6,737 nt of DNA from Kiritimatiellia bacterium (lineage in GTDB: Bacteria; Verrucomicrobiota; Kiritimatiellia; RFP12; DVOR01): positions 1-6,737 of the forward strand of contig JAGCML010000039.1 in the NCBI GenBank assembly GCA_017646485.1, written 5' to 3'. The first letter of the stretch is position 1; each line of letters starts with the position of its first letter. The position numbers were made by a program, and so were the translations under genes. Below the pieces are notes generated by a model. The model had not been told where the DNA came from. It was given only the letters and a program-made list of their open reading frames with translations, and made no database searches. Below, piece by piece: positions 1 through 6,737 of this stretch.

Positions 1-3000
1 CCATATCCGCAGTGAACTGCTGCATCATCGGAATTGCGGCATAACGCGGAGCGGCTTCCGAAGAATCCACCCAAGCACCGGTTTCGATGCCCGAGGTCAA
101 TTCACGACGCCAGCCATTGGCATCAGACCACTTACCGTCGCCCAAGCGTTCCATCACAGCGCCGTCATCGCACTGCACGAGTTGCACTGCAGCCAGACCC
201 ACCGAAGCGGCGGCCGTCGCATCTGCAAGTGCACCATCACGAGGAGCGATTTCAAGCGAAGTACCCTTGGCAGCCTTCACACGAAGGTGGAGCACATTCT
301 GGCCTTCCAACCACTTGCCATCCACCACCGTACCATTGCCCGCCCATGCTGCGGCTTCTGCAGGAGCAGTCCACCCATTCACACGAGAGAAGGAACGCCA
401 CGGCTGTTCGCCAACCTTCACACGAATCGCAGGATAGGTCACAGAACCATCCGACTTGCCAGCGAACATCAAGTAGAGATCATAGGTTGCAAACGGCACC
501 GATGCGATACGCACCTGCCAACCCTGCTGCACAGCAGGATTGGTCATGTTAGCGTCATTACGAAGCGCTTCTGGCACACTTGCACCCTTACGACCTGCAA
601 GGTAGGAAGAGGTCATTGCCAAGTCTGCCGTGCTCGACATACGTTCACGCACAGTGCCCATCTGCGAGCGCACAGAGGTGACTTCACAGGTTGCGGTCTG
701 ACCATCTGCGGCCGCCTCAACACCCGCCGGCAAGACCGAAGCGCGCCATGCGGAGTAATCCCCATCACGAGCCAACAAGGTGTCTGTGGCTTCAGAGAGA
801 TTGTTCCAGTAGACACCAGCAAACGGCACCACGCCGCACGGATCATCTGCAGATTCAATCGTTGCCCCTGCGCCACCTTCCACGCTGGCGAAGTTGAGGT
901 TGAGCGACGGGGTTGCTGCAGAAGAATAGACCACCGCTGTGGTGTCATTCACCGTGTAGGCATAACCTTCCGGCACACGCACGACCAAAGTTGCCAAACC
1001 AGCAGTCGAACCTTCACGGACCACGGTCAAGGTGGAGACCCAAGCGTAACGATTGGCTTCACCCGGTGCAGGCATTGCCTCACCCGTCAAGTCATATTCG
1101 TACGTCACCGAAATCGGCAAGGTCTTGTAGGTTGTCTCCGTAAGAGTCTCTTCTTCGCCATTTTCGTTTGTGATCGTCGTTGTGGTCGTCACAGGCGCAG
1201 CGAAGCGAACCGAAGCGAAGGTCACCGGCTGATTGAGCACCATCGTAATGGTCGGGAGGGCCTGATTTTCAGCAGCGAAGGATTCAGGCAAGAGGAAGAG
1301 TACCGAAGCGGCTTCATCTTCGCTGGGGTCATAGTTGCGCTTGACGGTCGGTTCGTCCTGACGATACCACTTATTTGCAGCATACCACTGCGCACGATAA
1401 GCGCCAGCAGAAGTCACTTCGGTCAATTCGCGGACATACACCACCTGCTTCATCAAGTAGAGGCCGTTGTCGCGCACTTCCACACCATAGCCCTTGTCAA
1501 CCAAACGATCTTCCAAGGCGAAGGTGATGCTGTTAGCAGCATGAGCCGTCTTCCAACTGAGCACCTTCAGCGAGAGGCCATCGGTTGCTTCAGGAATTTC
1601 ATCCAAAGGCGAGACCACGGTATAGACGCGGTTGGCCTTGAAGTTGAAGCTATTCGCATGCAAGACCTTCTTACCGGTCACGTCAATTGCGAAGGTCACC
1701 TCCTCTGCCACAGAGAGCGACGGGAAGGAGAGACCAGCCTCAATCGTCGTGCCCGGCGCAGCCGTCACAACCGTATTGCTGCCCGTGAAGGTCGCCGTAC
1801 CACCCAAGAGACCTTCGGTCATCTCGAGTGTCACGTCAGCGGTTACGAGCGACTGCAAGAAGCGCACTGCACCAGCGCCCGTCTTCTTAAAGGAGAAGCG
1901 ATCCAAGCTACTACCATCATTGCTATACGTCACGAGATTGTCCGAGAGGTTCAAGTTCGAGCCTGCACCCACCTTGATTTCCAATGGATCATTTGCCTTG
2001 CCACCATCGTGTTCCCACGGCACGATACCCGTGGTTTCACCAGAAGCGAGGGTGGCCGTAATGCCAGCCGTCAACTTACCATAGGTGGTGGTGTCGAAAG
2101 GATTACCATTGTCATCCGTACGGATATCCGTCTTCGGATCAGTACGGTCGCCTTCGTCACCGATACCTGCGACTTCAAGCGTCGAGCCACCCGTGAGATA
2201 CATATTCTGCGTGGCGAGCAAGGTCGCATGGTCACCATTGAAACGGAAGCCGTGTGGGAAGACTTGGTTGCGATCTCTGAAGGAGAATTCAGCCGTAGCG
2301 TCACGACCAATCGAAAGCGGATACGCAGCAATTAAGCTGGCATCTCCACGATTATCCCAACCACCGAAGATGTAACGGCAACCCGAACCACGGAAGGTTG
2401 CACCACTCTGCACAATGATGCCAGGCTCAGCCGTTGTCCAAAGCGGAGCACCTGCGGCGCCATGGCCACCTTCTGCTGGACGTGCGAAGAAAGCGCAATC
2501 ATCCCAAGGACGGCTATCACTACGCGTACGATTCATCGTGATGTCAAGCGTAGCGCCATCCTTCACATAAATCTTACCGCCAAAGGCCTTGTTTTGGTAA
2601 GCGATACCAGCGGTGCCAGTTTCAACCAAGCCGCCACCGAACTGAACCGTACCGCCACCAGTGATGACCACATCTGCAGTACCCGACAAGTGCGACACCT
2701 TCTCGGCGTCTTCATAATAACCCATTGCCGAAAGAGTCTGCACTTCGCCAGGTTTCGGAGCCAACGTCACACCATTGGTACACCAAACACCCGCATTCGC
2801 AGGATCAGAGTTCACCCATGTGGTGTTAATCAAGGAGGCATGCTTGAAACCATTGGAGAGCGCACCCACCAAACGATAGGTATTGTTGATACCAGTCAGC
2901 TTCACATTTGCGGCCGTCGACACGGGCACATCATAGACCTGACGGTTACCCATGTCCAACGTCGCACCAGCAAGCTTCAAATAAGAAGTTTCATTGGCAG

Positions 3001-6000
3001 CCTTGAAGGTATAAGCTTCAAGCGAGCCACTGCCCCAAGTGATTGAAGCCGGAGCCACTTCACCCGAAACAGTCACCTCAGCCTTACCGCCTGCTGCAGT
3101 GATATCGCTGAAGGTGACGGCTGCGCCATTCTTGTAAACCTTGTTGTCCACCCAAGGATCAGCAACGCCGTCTGCCCAAATGCCAGTGGCATTCGAGCCA
3201 TCCCAAACGACAGCATCAAAGGTGCCCTTATTGGCGGCATCAAAGGTAATCGTACCATTGCCATTGTCCGTAATCGTCGAGTAGCGTTCGCCATTCAACA
3301 TAAACGACATCTGCGTCAAGTCTGCCGGCAAGGTCAATGCGTTTGCCACGCGCACCGTGGTAACGCCATCAGCGGCAGTCACAGCGAGCGTCGAACCTGC
3401 TTCGCAAATGAGCGTATGGCCCATGGTCGCATCAGCCGTAGCATTGCGCACTTCAAAGGTTGCGACTGTAGCGACCGTCGTGGAGGTTTCACCCAAAGCT
3501 GCTGCATTTGCGATTGCGACCTTACCCTGGGCGACATTTACTACGCCCGTGCCAGTGTTTGCCGCATTCAGAACTAAGGTTGAACCCAATGCAGGGGCGA
3601 GCAACGTCGGAGCCTCTGCCGTACCTGCGAAGGCAACCGGCAGATTCAACGAAGCTTCAGGTTGGGCCGTCGTAATCACACCGCCATTGAAGGAGACCTC
3701 AACCGGACCATCGCCACCCTTATTCAATGCAGTATTCGCAAGGCTGAGCGTACCGCCTTCAGAGAAGGTGGCGGCAATGCGAGAACCTGTACTTGCTGCG
3801 TGGAGTTTATTCCACAAGGAGAGCGTACCCGAACCCGAAACATTCACAGCGATTTGAGCATTTGCATCCCATGCCAAAATAGCAGAGGTGTGCAATACAC
3901 CGCCAGAAATATCAAAGTTACCATCCACCAATGCACTATTGCCAGCAGGTGAACAAAGGAAACCATTGTTATTGTTGGTCGTATTCCCCATTGTGAAGGA
4001 GCCACCCCTCTGTGTGTACTGGAAGGTACGACGCGTGGTATTACCCGTCACCCAAACGTTGTTACCATTAACAACGATTTCATCGCCTTCCTCAACGAGG
4101 AGGTCGGGTTGCCAATAGGCATCACCGCTAAAGGTTGCCTTCTTATAGGCGAGGATAATTTCCCATGCGTAACCAGAACCAGCCGGACGATCCTGTGCCA
4201 CAGGATAATTGCGACGCAAGGTGCCTTCAGATGCAGCGTCAATTGTGAGCATTGCGGCATTGGTCCCGAAAAGCGCGGGTTCCATATTCGTGGTAATGCC
4301 ACTGTTTTCGCCAAGCACAAGGGTTGCATCCGCCGCAATCATGTAAGGCTGACCATTGTTATTGAAGGCCTTTTCGAAGGTGACCTTACCCGAGGGAGCT
4401 GTGAAGACCACATCTTCGCAGGGGAAGCAAACCGTCAAATGAGCAAGTGCGCCAGCATTCAAGGTGTTGATTGCAGCGCCACCATTCTGTGCACCCTGAA
4501 GCGTAATCGTGCCAGCACCTGCAAGCGTAATGGTATCTGCCACAAATCCTTCGGGCAAGATTACGGTCACATCTTCGGTCGCAGTGATGCTCAATGTATT
4601 CTTCGAACCGCTTTCCCAGATGTTACCATTCGTGTCGGTAACGCTTGCGAGGTCATAGGTGCCAGCGTCGGTGAAGGTGTAAGCGAAGGACTTTTCAATT
4701 TCGTCCTGTGCCTCAGGCGCTTCCACGATTTGAAGGGCAGCCAAGCCTGCGTAAAGCTGACCATAGACAGCTGCAGGAAGTTCAATGGAGAGGTCTGCGG
4801 TCGTAATGACATCGGAGACCAATGCATTGTAACCTGCCACGATAGGAGCTTCTGCTTCAGGCAAGTCGGTGTGACCCCAAGCATCATCCCCTTCAATCTG
4901 CAAGGTCACCAAGCCAGTGCGTTCGTTTACCACTGCATAGGATTCAATGTCACGACGCGTATAGCCTGCGCCATCCATCGTGTAAACCCCTTCAGCGATT
5001 TGAATCGGAGCGTAAGCCGCGCCCTTCAGGTCGTTGGAGAAGATCAACACCACACGATAGGCATCAAACGGCATGTCTTGGACACGAATCGTCTGTGCGG
5101 CCGCATCATTCAACCACACCTTCAACATCGAAGTGGGAGCTTCCGTCGAGGTAATCACTTCAGCATTATAGACTGCCAACTGGCTGGAAGCCGTCTGTGC
5201 AGCCACGCCACCCACATCGGTAATCTTCAATTCAGAAGAGGAATACACCTTATTCAAATCATTCCATGCTGCCACATTGACAGGATAAAGACCCAGCTTT
5301 GCAGGAGGTGCCACCAAAGGCGTCTGCATGTTCGTGAAGTTCACCGAGACCGAACGGGTCGGACGCATCGAGCGAACCACCAAGTAGAGACCCTTCTCCC
5401 CTGCTTCAACCGCTACGTCAAATCCTTCTGGCAAGGTATAGGTGCCAAGGTCGGCCGTAATCAACACACCCTGAGCCACGGAAATACCACCGCTAATCAA
5501 GCACTGGCTGGCGGGCATACCGCGCACAGCGCCACGGACAAATTCCGGCATTGCCGTAGCCCATGCGGAGAGGTCAAAGACCATATCGGTCGTAATGGAG
5601 GTGTTGTTGGTTTGCAACAACATCGCAGGTGCGTTGCTTTGAGCAATGACACGCGTCGAGTCACCCGTGAAGGTGAGGTGAGAAACGGCCACACCCTCTG
5701 CAAGAATCTGCAAGCGTGCATCTGGTTCGACAGCAACAAAGTAATAATATGGTGCACTATCTGCAGAAGATTGATAGAGCGTATAATCCGACGTCGCCTT
5801 CAATTCTTGACGACGGCTCTTCAAGACTTCGGTACCAGTCAATGTGACATAGAGACCCTCACCCATGTCACCCGACTTCAAGACCAATTCATAGTCAGAG
5901 ATTGCATTATTGGTATTGTTCAGTAAGGCGACACCCTTCACATTGGGCTCTTGCGTGGTATCGCAAGCACCCACAGCGATTGGCAATTCAGGAAGGACCT

Positions 6001-6737
6001 TTTCAGCGTCCGTACGCGTTTCATCCAACACCAAGGAGACGACTGCGCCAGAGAGGTCCAGCAATGCTGCTGGTGAATTCATCACCACATAACCACCATC
6101 ACTCAAGTTGGGACGAATCGGAACCTGAAGCGTGGCACCATCAGCGAAGGTGCAGGCCCCTGCAATGAGCACGCCACCATCAAAGGTGAGGGTTGCGCCA
6201 GTAGCGATTTCCACTTCAGCAGCGGTCACTTCATCGACCACCGTAATCGAACCACCTTCAGCGGTAACCTTATTAATTGTCATCTGCTTCAAGCGCAAAT
6301 CACCACCCTGGTTGATGGCTTCACCACCCGCCAAGAAGGGCTCGACCTGGGTCAATTCCAAGGAAGCACCAGTAGCAGAAGCGAAGCGCGGCGTACCCGT
6401 CACATCTGCAATTGCAGCTGCGGCATCTGCGCCCAAGGAGGCGATGCCAGTCCATGCACCCAATGTGCCTTCTTCATAATTGAAGGTCAAGAGCGGCGTT
6501 GTTCCACGGTTGTGACGAATGCCTGCATCACCCAACAAGAGCGCGCCACCCTTCAAATGAATCGTAGAGGCGTTCGCATTTGTATTGTGATAAGCCAAGC
6601 CCTTCACACGCACTTCAGCATTGTTTTCCAAGGTGAGTGTAGCGGCGCCATCTACTGCGATGTTGAAGACCGCACCTTCTGCGATTAACTTCGCATTATC
6701 GCGAAGAGACAGAGTAGCACTACCATTCCAGTGAGCC
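1..6737 (-). CDS. Giant beta-strand-repeat surface protein (autotransporter-associated/PATR-like), internal fragment, open at both ends
   Basis: A single minus-strand frame runs through the entire window: 2245 codons from base 6736 to base 2, with no stop and no frame break. It has no start or stop codon in view, so the full protein exceeds 2245 residues (roughly 230 kDa for this part alone). The translation is all-beta in character: alternating hydrophobic and Thr/Ser/Asn residues, many Gly-Gly and Asn-Gly turns, and 13 Cys in total. Residues 1614-1650 match the passenger-associated transport repeat pattern (KTGAG, then a turn, then EGLLGG). No catalytic motif is recognisable, so a structural, adhesive or glycan-binding surface role is inferred, not shown. 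Codon use is strongly biased: I found no ATA, CTA, CGA or CGG, two AAA, one AGA and one AGG. Signal peptide, anchor and export domain are not in the window. The reading frame is very secure, the family assignment moderate, and the exact function unknown. Confidence 0.93.
2..148 (-). repeat. Start of Trp-boxed unit, copy 3, cut by the window edge
   Basis: Residues 2197-2245 contain RLGDGKWSDANGW (W2203, W2209) and AWVDSSEAAPRYAAIPMM, and end with the strand start FTADM. The GDGKWSDANGW opening is typical of the first strand of autotransporter-associated repeat regions. It directly follows module B, so a further beta-helix block probably continues beyond base 1. Only the beginning of the unit is visible. 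Confidence 0.45.
173..907 (-). repeat. Beta-sandwich-like module, copy B
   Basis: Residues 1944-2188 are the second copy of the module at 4721-5353. It starts SLNLNF, has YWNNL (1976-1980), and has the core QVRIASVPFATYDLYLMF (2074-2091), which aligns without gaps to the core of copy A with 6 of 18 identities (R, P, F, Y, L, F). It then has W2131, GQNVLHLRVKAAKGTSLEIAP (beginning at 2145), and GLAAVQLVQ (2180-2188) at the end. It is about 34 residues longer than copy A, mainly from a segment around residues 1990-2070 that includes W1997, C2017 and a Met/Ser-rich stretch. A glycan-binding or cell-surface docking role is plausible from the fold-like pattern but unproven. Confidence 0.6.
1121..1192 (-). 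other. Thr/Glu-rich insertion
   Basis: Residues 1849-1872 have five Thr in a row (1850-1854), then NENGEEETLTETTYKT. This low-complexity, hydrophilic stretch separates the strand VRFAAP from the next strand pair TLPISVTYEYDLT (1872-1884). It probably forms an exposed loop or elongated hairpin. Residues 1873-1943 after it are ordinary strands, with VPEGYAYTV (1921-1929) echoing the LPEGF turn, and lead directly into module B. Confidence 0.4.
1193..1405 (-). repeat. Trp-boxed beta-strand unit, copy 2
   Basis: Residues 1778-1848 begin GAYRAQWYAANKW, with W1784 and W1790. They run through an acidic turn (PSEDEAA, 1804-1810), a strand SVLFLLPESF (1811-1820), and TITMVLNQPVTFASVRF (1829-1845). The layout parallels copy 1: Trp pair, strand, variable turn, then a V.h.Q.V..ASV.F pair of strands. 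It is more divergent in sequence than in pattern. Confidence 0.4.
1448..1501 (-). other. Cap motif 3 (GYGVEVRDNGLYL)
   Basis: Residues 1746-1763 contain VDKGYGVEVRDNGLYLMK. The pattern repeats that of caps 1 and 2: aromatic residue, strand, turn, GLYL. It ends the preceding beta-helix-like block and is followed by a Trp-boxed unit, not directly by module B. Confidence 0.45.
1787..1897 (-). repeat. Autotransporter-associated beta-strand repeat (PATR) match
   Basis: Residues 1614-1650 read FSFKKTGAGAVRFLQSL, then ADVTLEMTEGLLGGTATF. This fits the known passenger-associated transport repeat consensus (L.KTG.GTL.L.....TG.T.V..G.L) well. The key features are the KTGAG turn, a following strand, and a second turn of the EGLLGG type. 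The family marks exported beta-helical passengers. It is the strongest single family signal in the window. Confidence 0.6.
2093..2161 (-). other. Asp-rich loop, possible calcium site
   Basis: Residues 1526-1548 carry D1527, D1530, D1533, D1537, D1541, D1542 and D1548, with the segment TDDNGN at 1540-1545. Spacing of acidic residues every three to four positions followed by D-N-G-N resembles calcium-binding loops of secreted repeat proteins. It does not match a strict EF-hand or dockerin pattern. It is inserted between rungs of the beta-helix-like block. Metal binding is an inference. Confidence 0.3.
2957..3211 (-). repeat. Trp-boxed beta-strand unit, copy 1
   Basis: Residues 1176-1260 start with three spaced Trp (W1178, W1187, W1195) in VVWDGSNATGIW and DPW. 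They continue through YKNGAAVTF, VTVSGEVAPASITW and AYTFKA to LKLAGATL. This order (Trp pairs, a strand ending in Phe, V.V.G.V.P.SI.., then a strand plus L.L.G..L) is the typical opening of autotransporter-associated repeat regions in Verrucomicrobiota-type surface proteins. Related but divergent openings lie at 1193-1405 and 2-148. The role is presumably to start a new beta-helix block. Confidence 0.55.
3242..4720 (-). other. Long beta-helix-like block with PATR-like rungs
   Basis: Residues 673-1165 are almost entirely short strands with Gly-rich turns. Typical pieces are LPEGFVADTITLAGAGTITL (727-746), FDISGGVLHTSA (941-952), VSGSGTLSLWN (966-976) and FSEGGTLSLAN (991-1001). The GxGTLxL and ISGG words are those of autotransporter-associated beta-strand repeats. 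An Asn run (NTTNNNNG, residues 918-925) and a C-F-P-C pair (770-773) lie within it. W707 near the start may mark a degenerate Trp-boxed unit directly after module A. No enzyme motif is seen. Confidence 0.55.
4721..5353 (-). repeat. Beta-sandwich-like module, copy A
   Basis: Residues 462-672 form the first copy of a module found again at 173-907. It opens with SVSVNF, passes WNDL (491-494), and has the core TIRVQDMPFDAYRVVLIF (549-566). A Trp-Gly (620-621) and GYNALVSDVITTADLSIELP (635-654) follow, and it closes with GLAALQIVE (664-672). The copies share anchors in the same order: S-h-x-h-NF at the start, WN[DN]L, [IV]R[VI]..[MV]PF..Y...L.F, W, G.N.L...V...LSI/LEI..P, and GLAA[LV]Q[IL]V[EQ] at the end. 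The strand order and the YDhYhhF-type core recall carbohydrate-binding or malectin-like beta-sandwiches, but that is inference by pattern. No catalytic residues are evident. Copy A has an extra loop near residues 591-619 relative to copy B. Confidence 0.6.
5375..5434 (-). other. Cap motif 2 (LPEGF...GLYL)
   Basis: Residues 435-454 read LPEGFDVAVEAGEKGLYLVV. This is the clearest example of the cap: an LPEGF turn, a strand, an acidic turn and GLYL. The codons for LPEGF at 5420-5434 match those for a second LPEGF at 4544-4558 in 14 of 15 bases, including the GGA glycine codon that this gene otherwise hardly uses. Module A starts eight residues downstream. Confidence 0.5.
5435..5836 (-). other. 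Linker or small beta domain between caps 1 and 2
   Basis: Residues 301-434 follow cap 1. They include an aromatic cluster (APYYYFVAVEP, residues 328-338) and strand-like stretches such as VSHLTFTGDSTRVIAQS (351-367). They end in SGGISVAQGVLITADLGTYT (415-434), which has the Gly-Gly turn style of beta-helix rungs. I recognise no named family. Confidence 0.35.
5837..5893 (-). other. Cap motif 1 (YxLxL...GLYV)
   Basis: Residues 282-300 contain YELVLKSGDMGEGLYVTLT. It is the first of three segments in which an aromatic residue starts a strand, followed by an acidic or Gly turn and then GLY(V/L) starting the next strand. The other two lie at 5375-5434 and 1448-1501. In each case the motif closes a beta-strand repeat block. 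A terminal hairpin role is inferred from this position and pattern. Confidence 0.45.
5894..6493 (-). other. Beta-strand-rich region following the 25-residue rungs
   Basis: Residues 82-281 continue as short strands and turns, for example ITVVDEVTAAEVEIATGATL near residues 164-183 and CTFADGATLQVPI near 195-207. The words GATL and FADGATL fit beta-helix rungs of the kind seen in autotransporter-associated repeat proteins. The 25-residue spacing is no longer exact. The end of the region (residues 218-281) looks like a closing domain leading into the first GLY motif. No named domain is recognised here. Confidence 0.45.
6494..6718 (-). repeat. Three beta-helix-like rungs with a 25-residue period
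   Basis: Residues 7-81 hold three consecutive segments whose starts lie exactly 25 residues apart, at residues 7, 32 and 57. The first two begin ATLSLRDNAKLIAEG and ATLTLENNAEVRVKG, sharing 7 of 15 positions with mostly conservative changes elsewhere. The third begins STIHLKGGALLLGDAG and keeps the strand pattern with a Gly-Gly turn. A regular rung of about 25 residues is what a right-handed parallel beta-helix would give. The repeat is clear in the protein but diverged in DNA, so it is an old duplication. The series may continue upstream of the window edge. Confidence 0.65.

Larger units (their letters stand above)
1502..2956 (-). other. Beta-helix-like block between Trp-boxed unit 1 and cap 3
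   Basis: Residues 1261-1745 hold repeated strand-turn pieces such as VVITGGGTVQFGGGLVETG (1356-1374), IYVKDGATLDITM (1389-1401), IIVQSGATFRGSG (1440-1452) and MYLTGGSTLEVAG (1512-1524). The recurring h-h-x-[GD/SG]-[GA/GS]-T-h-x-h words fit successive rungs of a beta-helix. Two loops interrupt it: a Gly/Ala-rich stretch around residues 1421-1432 and an Asp-rich loop at 1526-1548. The block ends with the PATR match and a small strand-rich segment leading into cap 3. Confidence 0.5.

Noticed and set aside
2..148. Met codons near the low-coordinate edge (M2237, M2238, M2245) or near other blocks as possible starts of separate genes
   Set aside because: They are internal to the open frame, have no upstream stop codon or intergenic gap, and lie within a recognisable Trp-boxed unit.
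182..2335. 717-codon open frame on the plus strand
   Set aside because: It is in exact codon register opposite the minus-strand gene and exists because that gene avoids TTA, CTA and TCA. Its translation is rich in His, Arg and Cys with no recognisable domain, whereas the minus frame is open throughout and has clear beta-repeat patterns.
2342..2350. RGD tripeptide (residues 1463-1465), possible integrin-binding site
   Set aside because: A tripeptide is expected by chance in a protein of this length, and nothing around it resembles an integrin-binding loop.
2462..3046. 194-codon open frame on the plus strand
   Set aside because: Antisense shadow in the same register. It ends at the complement of a TCA serine codon, and no domain or plausible start signal is seen.
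3357..3857. Ala/Val/Pro/Ser-rich plus-strand frame that looks protein-like, with similar ones at 1632-2084 and 6132-6479
   Set aside because: The composition arises from reading the complement of Gly/Ala/Thr-rich codons in another phase. No conserved motif was found, and each lies fully inside the minus-strand gene.
4109..5926. 605-codon open frame on the plus strand
   Set aside because: Same antisense register and same His/Arg/Cys-rich composition as the frame at 182-2335. It ends at a taa that is simply the complement of a TTA leucine codon in the real gene.
1..6737. Possible frameshift, pseudogene or gene boundary
   Set aside because: The minus-strand frame was read codon by codon across the full window and stays open, with the same composition and codon bias from end to end.
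1..6737. CRISPR array, tRNA/rRNA, insertion sequence or phage element
   Set aside because: No regularly spaced identical repeats, cloverleaf or rRNA-like sequence, transposase motif or terminal inverted repeat was seen. The repetition present is diverged protein-level repetition within one gene.

Overview
The whole 6737-base window is the interior of one very large protein gene on the minus strand. Read 3'->5' on the given strand, one frame stays open from base 6736 to base 2: 2245 consecutive sense codons with no stop, running off both edges. There is no intergenic DNA, so I see no promoter, ribosome binding site, terminator, RNA gene, CRISPR array or mobile element. Residue numbers here count from the codon at 6734-6736; residue r occupies bases 6737-3r to 6739-3r.

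The protein has the look of an exported, repetitive, all-beta surface protein. It is rich in Thr, Ala, Gly, Val, Asn and Asp, has only 13 Cys in 2245 residues, and is full of short strand-turn patterns. One segment (residues 1614-1650) fits the autotransporter-associated beta-strand repeat (PATR) consensus, and several Trp-boxed segments resemble the starts of such units. Giant genes of this kind are common in Kiritimatiellota, other Verrucomicrobiota, Lentisphaerae and relatives, often from animal guts. The base composition is near 50% GC, and codon use is very biased (TTG for Leu, AAG for Lys, GGT/GGC for Gly, CGT/CGC for Arg). A Kiritimatiellota-like host is my best guess, from general resemblance only.

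Layout from N to C (high to low coordinate): beta-helix-like rungs with a 25-residue period (6494-6718) and more beta-rich sequence (to 5894); a short GLY(V/L) capping motif (5837-5893); a linker; a second cap (5375-5434); a beta-sandwich-like module A (4721-5353); a long beta-helix-like block (3242-4720); a Trp-boxed unit (2957-3211); another beta-helix-like block with an Asp-rich loop and the PATR match (1502-2956); a third cap (1448-1501); a second Trp-boxed unit (1193-1405); a Thr/Glu-rich insertion (1121-1192); module B, a divergent copy of module A (173-907); and the beginning of a third Trp-boxed unit (2-148).

The most notable points are the duplicated module A/B, which I cannot name, and its placement. 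Each copy follows a GLYL cap and precedes a beta-strand repeat block, as if the protein were built from super-repeats of [Trp box, beta-helix, cap, beta-sandwich]. Signal peptide, anchor, sorting signal or autotransporter barrel, if present, lie outside the window.
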